A DNA stretch of 64,000 nt. Origin: Affinundibacterium nitidum (GTDB lineage: Bacteria; Pseudomonadota; Gammaproteobacteria; Burkholderiales; Burkholderiaceae_D). Shown one piece after another: positions 26,145 through 34,505 of the stretch. How positions within the stretch are numbered: position 1 is the stretch's first letter; each line of letters opens with the position of its first letter. The stretch spans positions 886,545 to 950,544 of the forward strand of contig NZ_JACOFZ010000001.1 of the NCBI RefSeq assembly GCF_014284155.1, written 5' to 3'. Under the pieces are notes generated by a model. The model searched no databases. It saw nothing but the letters and a program-made list of their open reading frames with translations, and had not been told where the DNA came from. The translations under genes were made by a program, and so were the position numbers.

Positions 26145-26681
26145 TTAAGGCTGGCTTGTCGGTTCAAGGCAAGCAGGATTTTTACTGCCAAGACCACATT
26201 TCAATTGGGGATTGGTCGCTAAGTAATCGGCAGCCAAGCGATCTGCTTCCGCGTTTTCTTCAGTGGTCAACGTAAAGTAGCCGCGCCCTACTTTCCAGCC
26301 ATAGGCCCACCGATAAGTAGTGAACAGGTAAGGGCCCCCACCAACGCGCACGCCTTCGTACATCATATTCGCTAGGAAAGGATTTTTGGTCGCTTTTTGA
26401 ACGCAATCTTTCAACGCAAGATCCGCTTGGCGCCTTTGTTCAGCGGTGCCACCACGCCAGTAGGCTAAATCATGGGCAACACAACAACTACACCAATCAG
26501 CCTTCGAAATATAAGAACGGTCTGGAAACATACTGCAGCCATCCGTCGTAAAGGGCTGCAAACCAGCGTCAAATGCGCTCAGTCCGGCACAACCACTACA
26601 AAGAACCGCAGCAATTAATGAAGGAACATGAGACAAAAAGCGAGGTAATTGTGTTTGGAGATAAGGAATCGGTCTTGGCAT
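26145..26681 (-). CDS. Phospholipase A2-like secreted protein
   Basis: 178 residues from the ATG at 26681 (an in-frame TTG lies at 26699). The N-terminus is hydrophobic (SLIAAVLCSGCAG) and could be a signal peptide or lipoprotein signal, though the lipobox is atypical. The core has the calcium-loop/active-site pattern of prokaryotic PLA2-like proteins: TTDGCSMFPDRS, then WCSCCVAHDLAYWRGG with the His-Asp pair at His70-Asp71, then a Cys-rich helix (ADLALKDCV). Cys residues suggest several disulfides. It may cleave phospholipids or be a non-enzymatic relative. It is transcribed alone, with terminators at both ends. Confidence 0.75.
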   Translation of the reverse strand: MPRPIPYLQTQLPRFLSHVPSLIAAVLCSGCAGLSAFDAGLQPFTTDGCSMFPDRSYISKADWCSCCVAHDLAYWRGGTAEQRRQADLALKDCVQKATKNPFLANMMYEGVRVGGGPYLFTTYRWAYGWKVGRGYFTLTTEENAEADRLAADYLATNPQLKCGLGSKNPACLEPTSQP

Positions 26682-26700
26682 GGAGTCGGTGATGTGCAAT

Positions 26701-26736
26701 AAAAAAAGGCGCCCAACTAGTATGCTGGTTGCGCCT
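26701..26736 (-). terminator. Terminator of the alpha/beta hydrolase gene
   Basis: AGGCGC (26707-26712) pairs with GCGCCT (26731-26736), extended with mismatches inward (CAAC / GTTG). On the minus strand the structure ends in seven T. It lies about 50 bases after the stop of the 26784-27659 gene. Confidence 0.8.
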
Positions 26737-26783
26737 CATTTTATCAATCTCTTAAATCAGCATGCCAAATGTCGATTGAGAAC

Positions 26784-27659
26784 CTACGCTAAGAACTCCT
26801 CAATCAGCTTAGCTAAGACTTCTGGCTGATCATGATGCAACATATGCCCTGCATCCATCACAATTTCGGTGCGCATATTGGGGATGAACTTCATGCGTCT
26901 ATCAATTTCTGCACGCGCCTCTTCTTTTGAACCAATCATGCGCCAGATATCTGTGTCATTTGCTTCCACCCAAAAAACTGGAGCAGAAATGTTCTGCCAG
27001 CATTGCAGAACTTCGTCGACATGGTATAGCAATGGGGAAGAATTTTTATGCGCAGGATCTGCCAATAATTCCCATTCACCGTTAGGATTTTCCTTGGCCC
27101 AGTTTTGCGCCAGAAATGCTGCACGATCATCGCGCAAACGCGGGTTGGTTTTTTGTAGACGTGCAGCCACTTCCTCTGCACTCGCATATGGGCGCAAAGT
27201 CGGCACTTGGCGTAGCTCTTCGAGCCACTTACGATAGCGTCCCGGCGCTTGCTTCGCTTGCGTCATCGGCATACCGAAGCCTTCCAAGTTAATCAATTTT
27301 GCGATACGTTCAGGACGCACACCTGCATAAATCATGGCGATATTTCCACCCATGCTATGACCTAACAGGTTTACAGGCTGTTCTGGCGAAAAATGCTCCA
27401 AGATTGCGTCTAAATCTGCGACGTAATCAGGGAACCAATAGCTTTCCACTTTAGGATATTCCGTCAATCCAAATCCACGCCAATCGGGCGCGATAATGTG
27501 CCAATCTTTGGCCAAGCAATCGACTACAAACTGAAAAGAAGCAGCAACGTCCATCCAGCCATGAACCATCACCAACAAAGGCGCATCGGGATTACCCCAG
27601 TGGCGAAAGTGCATATTCAATCCGCGAAGGGCGACAAACTCAGAGCGACTTGGTTTCAT
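26784..27659 (-). CDS. Alpha/beta hydrolase
   Basis: A 291-residue cytoplasmic hydrolase with no signal peptide. The oxyanion strand VMVHGWMD, the nucleophile elbow GHSMGG with Ser102, and the C-terminal GHMLHHDQPE with the catalytic His are all visible; the acid is probably the Asp in WVEANDTDIW or nearby. It has the cap domain of typical ester or epoxide hydrolases. The substrate is unknown. It has its own promoter (-10 TATAAT on the minus strand at 27700-27705) with a palindrome directly downstream, and its own terminator. Confidence 0.88.
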   Translation of the reverse strand: MKPSRSEFVALRGLNMHFRHWGNPDAPLLVMVHGWMDVAASFQFVVDCLAKDWHIIAPDWRGFGLTEYPKVESYWFPDYVADLDAILEHFSPEQPVNLLGHSMGGNIAMIYAGVRPERIAKLINLEGFGMPMTQAKQAPGRYRKWLEELRQVPTLRPYASAEEVAARLQKTNPRLRDDRAAFLAQNWAKENPNGEWELLADPAHKNSSPLLYHVDEVLQCWQNISAPVFWVEANDTDIWRMIGSKEEARAEIDRRMKFIPNMRTEIVMDAGHMLHHDQPEVLAKLIEEFLA

Positions 27660-27683
27660 AATGTTGACCTAAAGATAAAAATA

Positions 27684-27705
27684 GAACGACCGTTCGATAA
27701 TTATA
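27684..27705 (-). promoter_or_regulatory. Promoter -10 with an overlapping TetR-like operator upstream of the alpha/beta hydrolase
   Basis: On the minus strand TATAAT (27700-27705) is followed 4 bases later by GAACGGTCGTTC (27684-27695), a perfect 5-2-5 inverted repeat. The palindrome sits at or just after the expected transcription start, where a repressor would block the gene. AACGnnCGTT-type sites are common for TetR-family regulators. No TetR gene is in the window. A -35 element is not clear. Confidence 0.55.
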
Positions 27706-27842
27706 CTCGATCAGAGAAATTTTGCTGCAAGTGAACAAAATTATTGGGAAACGGGGGCAGAAATTTATAAAGAGATTAATTTTTCTACACTAAAGACTGG
27801 CTCTAGCCTACAACGACATAGGAAAAATCATCGCCAGCGAGA

Positions 27843-28823
27843 TCAACGAGGGGCATCAAAACGCACGTAATCACCGACTTTAACTTTGATCGTATCAACT
27901 TGCACTAAGGTCTGCATCTCTCCCACCGCAAACGGATATTGGGTTTGAACGATTCTTATTTGTCCCATACTTGCCTGTGGAATTCCATATTGCAAGGGGC
28001 GTGCCTGCTGTGCAGTCAAGCCGATTACAGGTAACTGATCAAAATCAGAGACAACTAAGCCAGGGTCTCCGGCCACTAGATTCGAACTGACCCCAGCATC
28101 GAAGATCAATTGTTTGTCCTGAATTTTGATGATCTTTGCCATCATAGGGAATGGTGCCAGGTCTTTGCGTATCCATGCGACAGATTCCTCTAGAACTTCA
28201 TCTAAGGCTTTGCCAAAGCTCGTCGCGTAAAACGCGACACTACCGAAGGCTTTGTCACGCCCTACAGGTGTGTCGTCTTCGGCAGGTCTGTAGAGATGGT
28301 GTCGCGATAGAAATGCTCCGCTGATACCATCGTAAATGGCAAATTCAATTTCGATGTGGCGTTTGCGTGTTTCCCACAAGCCCCAATACTTCTTATCGCT
28401 ACGTACGCCCGCGTTTCTAACTTCCCCTGCGATGACAAACTGCGCATCATTGTCGGCCGCCACTTGACGTACCAACTGTGCAGTCGGAGCTTCTTGCTGG
28501 TAGTCGAATGACAGTAAATTCTTTGATTGGCGTACCAAATAGGCACCTGAACGCTCTAATCTACTCAACATTTCTCGAGGGATACCTTGCGCAATGTCGT
28601 CCATGTCTTGCACTTGGGTTGGTGAGCTCACCGCGAAACCCGTAATCACGATTTTTTTCTTAAGAACTCGCTCAGCCACAGGCATGCTTGGCTTTGGTTT
28701 AGAGAAGAAACTACACGAGCTTAAGCCTAGGCAAAGGATTGCCAGCAACAACGACATCATCGCAATGCGCGCTAATTTGCCTTGGCGTACTTTAAAAAAT
28801 CCACGATTTAGCATCATGCTCAT
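27843..28823 (-). CDS. Lipoprotein with FlgT-like middle and C-terminal domains
   Basis: 326 residues. The N-terminus has a lipoprotein signal (MMSLLLAILCLGLSSC, lipobox LSSC). Residues about 55-215 resemble the FlgT middle domain (KKIVITGFAVSSPTQVQDMDDIAQGIPREML, and AQFVIAGEVRN with IEFAIYDGISG). The C-terminal part (about 220-326) resembles the FlgT C-terminal domain. In Vibrio, FlgT stabilises the flagellar H-ring, but relatives occur widely without a flagellum and include TolB-like lipoproteins. No flagellar gene is nearby, so an envelope role is equally possible. The gene stands alone. Confidence 0.7.
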   Translation of the reverse strand: MSMMLNRGFFKVRQGKLARIAMMSLLLAILCLGLSSCSFFSKPKPSMPVAERVLKKKIVITGFAVSSPTQVQDMDDIAQGIPREMLSRLERSGAYLVRQSKNLLSFDYQQEAPTAQLVRQVAADNDAQFVIAGEVRNAGVRSDKKYWGLWETRKRHIEIEFAIYDGISGAFLSRHHLYRPAEDDTPVGRDKAFGSVAFYATSFGKALDEVLEESVAWIRKDLAPFPMMAKIIKIQDKQLIFDAGVSSNLVAGDPGLVVSDFDQLPVIGLTAQQARPLQYGIPQASMGQIRIVQTQYPFAVGEMQTLVQVDTIKVKVGDYVRFDAPR

Positions 28824-28970
28824 GTCTCTCGTCTGTTGTTCACGACCACTTTATCCAATACTGCTTAGGATACATTGTCGAATAAACGAAACGCTTTCAA
28901 AGACGAGAAAAAGCATGTCTATCGCCTTCAATTCAAAACGAAAGACATCTGGTTCAGTGTCTCGCGGGCG

Positions 28971-29843
28971 TCAACTGATCTTCATCGCCAGCAATTCAGC
29001 TTCTGTAAAACCAGCCGCCAAGCGCGCTTGCACATTGAATGGTGCACGTAATTGTGGCGCACGGAATCGCAAGGCCAATTCAGAAAATGTCTGGATAGGT
29101 TCAAGTTTTCTGTCTGCACACAAATAGGCAAACCAACGATTACCAATGGCGACGTGCCCAATCTCATCCCGCAAAATAATATCGAGAATTTCTGCCCCAG
29201 CCTGGTCGCCCGTTTGAGCGATTTTGGCACGCAAGGCTGGTGTCGCATCGAGGCCGCGCGCCTCCATCGTCCGGGGCACGAGAGCCATGCGCCACAACAC
29301 ATCATCCTGTGTTCTCTCTGCTAACTCCCACAAACTATTATGCGCGGGGAAATCACCATACTGAAAACCCATACTCTGTAAATGTTGATCTAGCAGGCTA
29401 AAGTGATACGCCTCTTCTTGCGCTACTTGCAGCCAATCCTCGTAATAGGCTTGTGGCATATCAGTAAAGCGCCATACTGCATCTAGAGCAAGGTTGATCG
29501 CGTTAAATTCGATATGCGCTAGCGCATGGATCAAGGTCGCCCTTCCCTCAACGGTATTCATTGCGCGGCGCTTGACCGACAAGGGGGGAACTAGTTCAGG
29601 TTTATCGGGGCGCCCGGGTATAGCCAGGCCCGACACAATGGGATTCTTCGTATTGAGCGTCAGTTCTCCAGCGACCCACTCTCGACGCAAGACGGTTGCC
29701 GCTTCGGCTTTACGTCGGGGATCAGCTTCTGCCAACACTAACAAAGCTCGCTCCCGCAGGTCTGATTGACGAAAAGAGATGCCGTTTTCTTGCGAAATTA
29801 TGTTTTTACTATTGGAATTTTCTTGAAACTTCGTGGAATTCAT
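28971..29843 (-). CDS. DUF455 ferritin-like domain protein
   Basis: A 290-residue cytoplasmic protein with a ferritin-like four-helix bundle. The probable metal-binding residues are visible: Glu in [15 protein letters not shown], the EEAYHF motif, EARGLD, and LRDEIGHV. This pattern of carboxylates and histidines suggests a diiron site related to MiaE-type hydroxylases; the reaction is not established. The family is common in betaproteobacteria. The gene is divergent from the gamma carbonic anhydrase gene, with only a few tens of bases between. Confidence 0.85.
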   Translation of the reverse strand: MNSTKFQENSNSKNIISQENGISFRQSDLRERALLVLAEADPRRKAEAATVLRREWVAGELTLNTKNPIVSGLAIPGRPDKPELVPPLSVKRRAMNTVEGRATLIHALAHIEFNAINLALDAVWRFTDMPQAYYEDWLQVAQEEAYHFSLLDQHLQSMGFQYGDFPAHNSLWELAERTQDDVLWRMALVPRTMEARGLDATPALRAKIAQTGDQAGAEILDIILRDEIGHVAIGNRWFAYLCADRKLEPIQTFSELALRFRAPQLRAPFNVQARLAAGFTEAELLAMKIS

Positions 29844-29896
29844 GGAGGAGCGGTAAAATGACGTTTACAAACAAACCTCTATTTTACGGAATAAAC

Positions 29897-30421
29897 ATGG
29901 CTATTTATCAGTTGGGCGAGATTTCTCCTGAAATAGATGCAAGTGCCTATATTACCGACAGCGCCAACGTTATCGGCAAAGTGAAGATTGATGCCAATGC
30001 CAGCATTTGGTTCGAATCCACCCTACGTGGCGACAATGAACTGATCCATATTGGCGAAAACAGCAACATTCAAGAGTCTTGTGTTTTACACACAGACCCA
30101 GGGTTTCCGTTAAGCGTGGGCAAAGGTGTAACAGTCGGACACCAAGCCATGCTGCATGGCTGTACCATCGGCGACGGCTCGCTGGTTGGTATCCAGGCAG
30201 TCATTTTGAATGGCGCGAAGATCGGTAAGAACTGTCTGGTCGGCGCTGGAGCCTTAGTCACTGAAGGCAAAGTATTCCCTGACAATTGTTTGATCGTTGG
30301 CAGTCCGGCCAAAGTCGTTCGCGAATTAACACCCGAAGCGATCGCTGGATTACAAGCCAATGCTAATAACTATGTCAAACGCGGACAAGAGTTCAAAGCC
30401 AAGCTCAAGCGCATCGCTTGA
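29897..30421 (+). CDS. Gamma carbonic anhydrase family protein
   Basis: 174 residues from the ATG at 29897. It has the left-handed beta-helix repeats of the gamma-CA/YrdA family: [35 protein letters not shown] and [16 protein letters not shown], with the three His that bind zinc (in LHTD, VGH and LHG). Members may be active anhydrases or merely structural. A second in-frame ATG at 29858 has a better ribosome site (GGAGGAG), which would add 13 residues ([13 protein letters not shown]); family members mostly begin MAIYxLG, so the shorter form is preferred. It precedes hslO by about 50 bases and may be co-transcribed. Confidence 0.88.
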   Translation: MAIYQLGEISPEIDASAYITDSANVIGKVKIDANASIWFESTLRGDNELIHIGENSNIQESCVLHTDPGFPLSVGKGVTVGHQAMLHGCTIGDGSLVGIQAVILNGAKIGKNCLVGAGALVTEGKVFPDNCLIVGSPAKVVRELTPEAIAGLQANANNYVKRGQEFKAKLKRIA

Positions 30422-30472
30422 AAAAAATACCTCAAGCCCTCATTTTAAGAATTTAGAAACACAGGAAAACAC

Positions 30473-31399
30473 GTGAAAGATCAATTACAGAAATTTATGT
30501 TCGAACATGCTGGTGTGCGTGGTGAACTCGTCGAGTTGCCACAAACTTGGCAAGAAATTTTATCGCATCAAGCCTATCCCAAAGCAGTCAAAACCATTTT
30601 AGGTGAACTGTTAGCAGCATCAGCTTTACTTAGCGCCAATCTGAAATTTAATGGCACTATGATTATGCAGATTCATGGCGATGGGCCGGTGCGATTGTTA
30701 GTTGTCGAATGCGATGCAGCACTACGTTTACGGGCAACCGCAAAACTGGCGCCAGATGCGGTGATTGACGATAACGCGACATTAACTGAACTAGTGCACA
30801 GCAATGGTCAAGGACGATTCGTCATCACGCTCGACCCCAACGATAAGCTACCTGGCCAGCAAGCCTACCAAGGTATCGTCCCTCTCGACGGAGAATCTAT
30901 TGCGACGGTTATCGAAAACTATATGATGCGTTCAGAACAGCTAGACACAAAGCTATGGCTTGCAGCAGACGATCACGTGGCGCGCGGTTTACTTTTACAA
31001 AAACTGCCAGAACATGGTGGTACTGGCGCCACTATCGACGAAGATGCAGATGTTTGGAATCGTGCAGTCATGCTGGGCAGCACTTTGAAGCAAACAGAAT
31101 TACTCGACACGGATATCCAAACTTTGATGACACGACTATTCTGGGAAGAAACCATTCGTGTGTTTGATCCGCAATTCCCTACGTTTCATTGCAACTGCAC
31201 CAGGGAAAAAGTCGGCAATATGCTCAAGATGCTAGGTGAAGCAGAAATCCAAGCAGCTGTCACTGAATTGAGCGCTCTTGATATTAATTGCGATTTTTGC
31301 GGCAAACATTACAGTTTTGATCAAGTCGATTGTAAACAATTATTCTCAACCGAAAGTCTAGTTGACGGCACCATTGTGGCAAATCAGGTCAAACACTAA
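30473..31399 (+). CDS. hslO: Hsp33 redox-regulated chaperone
   Basis: A 308-residue cytoplasmic chaperone activated by oxidative unfolding. The zinc-binding switch is intact: Cys240 and Cys242 in HCNC, Cys273 and Cys276 in CDFC. The N-terminal body shows ASALLSANLKFNGTMIMQIHGDGP and FRIT-like FVITLDP. The start is GTG with AGGAA upstream. Oxidised Hsp33 prevents aggregation together with other chaperones. It follows the carbonic anhydrase gene on the same strand. Confidence 0.95.
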   Translation: MKDQLQKFMFEHAGVRGELVELPQTWQEILSHQAYPKAVKTILGELLAASALLSANLKFNGTMIMQIHGDGPVRLLVVECDAALRLRATAKLAPDAVIDDNATLTELVHSNGQGRFVITLDPNDKLPGQQAYQGIVPLDGESIATVIENYMMRSEQLDTKLWLAADDHVARGLLLQKLPEHGGTGATIDEDADVWNRAVMLGSTLKQTELLDTDIQTLMTRLFWEETIRVFDPQFPTFHCNCTREKVGNMLKMLGEAEIQAAVTELSALDINCDFCGKHYSFDQVDCKQLFSTESLVDGTIVANQVKH

Positions 31400-31454
31400 A
31401 CCCCGCATCATCAAAACGCTTGCCAATAACATGACCTTCCAATAGGCTAGTGGC

Positions 31455-32342
31455 ATGCAAATTTTCGGCATTCAAAAACGAGAGCAGCTGCACAAACGCA
31501 AGGCCAACATCATTACCCTGATCTTGGTCTTGTTGTGCTGGGCGATTGCATTTTTACCAAGCTCCGCCAAGGCGAATGAAAGCGACTATGAGTGCGGTCA
31601 AATCCAAGTTGCGCTCCTTGAAGTGGGCACATTATTTTACAAGCTTCCCGACGGTCGTTTTTCTGGCATCGACAAAGATATCCTCGATGCCTTAAGCCTG
31701 CGCACCAACTGCCAATTCAAAATTCGTATTGAGTCGCAGGCAAGGCTCTGGGCGCAAATGCGTGAAGGTAGTCTAGACATGTCTACTTCGGGGATTAAGA
31801 CCGCTGAACGTGAGAAATGGGCGGCATCGATCCCCTATTTTTCTGCACGTAACTATGCCTTACTCAACAGCGCCCTATCTACACAAGAGCAAACAGCACA
31901 GGGATTTATAGCCAACAAAAATCTCAAAGTTGCAGTAATAAAGGGTTTTCAACACGGCAAACGTTATAACGAATTTATCGACACCTTAGCAAAACAAGGC
32001 CGCATCTATGAAGTTGCTGATTTCGCGTCTCTATTGAAATTATTCAACGCCAAACGAGTGCAATGCATTTTTCTCATTCCCACTAGCTATCTAGATCTCT
32101 CGCGTCAGAAAAATTTACCAGACAATGCCGTCTTACGTGATTGGTATCCAAGCGATGCCTTTATCGCTGGTTTGTATTTATCCAAATCGAAAGTTTCCAC
32201 GAAAACGGTACAACTTCTGCAGAACACCATGAGTGCCATGCAAGCCGATGGTAGCCTAGAACGAATTTTTTCCCGCTACGTGGGGGATAAACTAGCAAAA
32301 GAAATGATGCTCGATACTGGCCCAACCACAATCACACAATAA
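31455..32342 (+). CDS. Orphan periplasmic substrate-binding protein (SBP family 3)
   Basis: 295 residues with a signal peptide (IITLILVLLCWAIAFLPSSAKA, cleavage near residue 40). The mature part has the fold of extracellular amino-acid binding proteins: LPDGRFSGIDKDILDAL, then LWAQMREGSLDMSTSGIKTAEREKWAA, and a C-terminal LLQNTMSAMQADGSLERIFSRYVG. No ABC permease or kinase is attached. Such orphan proteins may bind for a distant transporter or a sensor. The ligand cannot be inferred. Confidence 0.85.
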   Translation: MQIFGIQKREQLHKRKANIITLILVLLCWAIAFLPSSAKANESDYECGQIQVALLEVGTLFYKLPDGRFSGIDKDILDALSLRTNCQFKIRIESQARLWAQMREGSLDMSTSGIKTAEREKWAASIPYFSARNYALLNSALSTQEQTAQGFIANKNLKVAVIKGFQHGKRYNEFIDTLAKQGRIYEVADFASLLKLFNAKRVQCIFLIPTSYLDLSRQKNLPDNAVLRDWYPSDAFIAGLYLSKSKVSTKTVQLLQNTMSAMQADGSLERIFSRYVGDKLAKEMMLDTGPTTITQ

Positions 32343-32461
32343 GCCGACTCTGTGCGGTACCGCCCATAAAAATCTCTGCTCGCGCGCTTCCTTGGCAAAT
32401 TTCTCAACAAGAACCTAGATTGATGATTCGCAATCAATCGAGAATACGCGCAGCCGACAGC

Positions 32462-32491
32462 AATGGTAAGATAATAGTTAGTGTTACCATT
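32462..32491. promoter_or_regulatory. 30-bp palindrome upstream of the efflux operon, candidate operator
   Basis: AATGGTAA (32462-32469), 14 bases, TTACCATT (32484-32491): a perfect inverted repeat with half-site centres two helical turns apart. It is 56 bases before the adaptor start. A weaker 7-bp inverted repeat (GATTGAT / ATCAATC, 32418-32439) lies upstream. GATAAT at 32470-32475 within the palindrome could be a -10. No regulator gene is adjacent. Confidence 0.6.
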
Positions 32492-32547
32492 TCCTGTATG
32501 GCTTTACACCAGCAGACTTTCATTGACCGCCTAACGATAGCAAACAA

Positions 32548-33780
32548 ATGACAGACTCCTCCACCAATAGCAATACCGGTAGCAGCAATGCGCTGAAGCA
32601 GCTCAAAATTGATCGTACTGCACCGCAATTCACAAAGAAAAAGAATTGGGGCTTATGGACTGCGATAGCTGTCAGTATCGTCGCCGCCACTGGCATCGCG
32701 TTAAAGCCACGTGCTATTGAAGTTCAAACTACTTCCGTAGTCACCTCCTACCCTTCGCAGCAATACGCGCAGCTCACAGCTTCTGGCTATGTGGTTGCAC
32801 AACGCCGAGCCGCGGTCGCGAGTAAAGCAACGGGTCGCCTGATTTGGTTGAACGTGCGCGAAGGTAGTCAAGTGAAGCAAGGCGAAATCATTGCCCGCTT
32901 AGATGCAAGCGACGTGCAAGCAGCGATGGCTGCGGTACAAGCTAGTATCCGCCAAGCAGAAGCTGGCGTTGCACAAAGCAACGTCGAACTCGTCAACGCC
33001 GAATCCGATCTCAAACGCAGCCAAGGCTTGAACGCACAAGGATTTATCTCGGCTCAAGCGATGGAAGCAGCTCAAAAACGTGTGAACGCCGCCAAGGCCG
33101 CGATGGCCTCAGCACAAGCGAATGTCGCAGTCGCAAAGTCGCAATTGAAGGTACAACAAGTCAATCAAGATTTCACCGAAATTCGCGCTCCTTTTGATGG
33201 CATCGTTTTGGTCAAGAACGCCAACATCGGAGACATTATCACGCCGTTCTCCAGCGCCGCAGGCGCACAAGGTGCGGTGGTGACGATGGCAGATATGACG
33301 ACATTGGAAGTCGAAGCGGACGTCTCTGAAAGTAATCTCGCAAAAGCAAAAATTGGTCTACCAGTTGAAATTACACTCGATGCTTTGCCGGATATGCGTT
33401 TCCGTGGCAATGTGGCCGGTATCGTTCCAACGGTCGATCGAGCCAAAGCGACTGTTATGACTAAGATCCGCTTCGAAAAACTCGACCCACGCATCCTTCC
33501 AGAAATGAGTGCGAAGGTGACCATTCTGTCTCAAGCTGCAACCGATGCCGATCAAAAACCGGTGCTTACTATCAACCCTAAAGCGCTTGTAGAACGCCAA
33601 GGTAAGAAGCTCGTCTTCCGCATTAAGGACGATACAGTGGAGGCGATCAATGTGACTCCTTCTAGCAAAATCGGTGACAATCTTGAGATCACGGGCGAGC
33701 TCAAGTCTGGCGACAAATTAGTACTCAACCCTGACACTAAACTCGAAGCCGGCAAAAAAGTGACGGTGGCAAGCAAATGA
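32548..33780 (+). CDS. Periplasmic adaptor (HlyD/MacA-type membrane fusion protein)
   Basis: A 410-residue adaptor with one N-terminal membrane anchor (about 33-52). A lipoyl-like half (ASKATGRLIWLNVREGSQVKQGEIIARLD) is followed by an alpha-hairpin of about 90 residues rich in Ala/Gln (about 130-215), then the second lipoyl half (TEIRAPFDGIVLVKNANIGD), and a beta-barrel. It would bridge an inner-membrane ABC exporter to an outer-membrane channel. The ATPase gene follows with a 4-base ATGA overlap, so they are translated together. Substrate is unknown. Confidence 0.92.
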   Translation: MTDSSTNSNTGSSNALKQLKIDRTAPQFTKKKNWGLWTAIAVSIVAATGIALKPRAIEVQTTSVVTSYPSQQYAQLTASGYVVAQRRAAVASKATGRLIWLNVREGSQVKQGEIIARLDASDVQAAMAAVQASIRQAEAGVAQSNVELVNAESDLKRSQGLNAQGFISAQAMEAAQKRVNAAKAAMASAQANVAVAKSQLKVQQVNQDFTEIRAPFDGIVLVKNANIGDIITPFSSAAGAQGAVVTMADMTTLEVEADVSESNLAKAKIGLPVEITLDALPDMRFRGNVAGIVPTVDRAKATVMTKIRFEKLDPRILPEMSAKVTILSQAATDADQKPVLTINPKALVERQGKKLVFRIKDDTVEAINVTPSSKIGDNLEITGELKSGDKLVLNPDTKLEAGKKVTVASK

Positions 33781-34499
33781 CGCAGCCACCAGTCATTCGC
33801 ATTCGGAATTTGAGTAAAACCTACTATCGCGGTGGGCAGGCGATACACGTCCTCGAAGGTGTTGATCTTGATATCGACCATTCAGAGTTCTTAGCTTTAA
33901 TGGGGCCATCTGGCTCCGGCAAAAGTACCTTGCTCAATCTTATCGCGGGTATCGACAAGCCGAGTGGAGGCACAATAGAAATTCGTGGAGTCAACATTGC
34001 CAACCTCAACGAGGCACAACTGGCTGATTGGCGGGCATCGAACGTAGGTTTCATTTTTCAGTTTTATAATTTGATGCCAGTACTAACAGCATTTGAAAAC
34101 GTCGAACTGCCTCTGTTGCTGACCAATCTCACTCGTTCGCAACGCAAAGCACACGTCCAAGCAGCGCTAGAAATGGTCAAACTTGGCGATCGCATGGACC
34201 ATTACCCTAACGAGCTTTCAGGCGGTCAACAGCAAAGGGTCGCGATTGCGCGTGCGCTAGTCACCGACCCCACCCTGATTGTGGCCGACGAGCCGACCGG
34301 AGATCTTGATCGCCATACCGCAGAAGAGGTTTTAGATTTGTTAGATCAACTCCAGCGAGATCTTGGCAAGACCATCATTATGGTGACGCATGATCCCAAA
34401 GCCGCCGCCCGAGCGGGCCGTATGGTGCACCTGGAAAAAGGTGTCTTGGTGCCAGAGGTAGGCATCGATGATGTACGCAAACCAGCTGAACAACTTTAG
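33777..34499 (+). CDS. ABC exporter ATPase (MacB/LolD type)
   Basis: A 240-residue ATPase with Walker A GPSGSGKST, signature LSGGQQQR and Walker B LIVADEPTGDLD, all intact. This matches the MacB/LolD subfamily, which works with FtsX-like permeases and moves substrates out of the membrane by mechanotransmission rather than through a channel. It overlaps the adaptor gene by 4 bases and is followed 6 bases later by the first permease. Confidence 0.95.
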   Translation: MTQPPVIRIRNLSKTYYRGGQAIHVLEGVDLDIDHSEFLALMGPSGSGKSTLLNLIAGIDKPSGGTIEIRGVNIANLNEAQLADWRASNVGFIFQFYNLMPVLTAFENVELPLLLTNLTRSQRKAHVQAALEMVKLGDRMDHYPNELSGGQQQRVAIARALVTDPTLIVADEPTGDLDRHTAEEVLDLLDQLQRDLGKTIIMVTHDPKAAARAGRMVHLEKGVLVPEVGIDDVRKPAEQL

Positions 34500-34505
34500 T
34501 CGACC

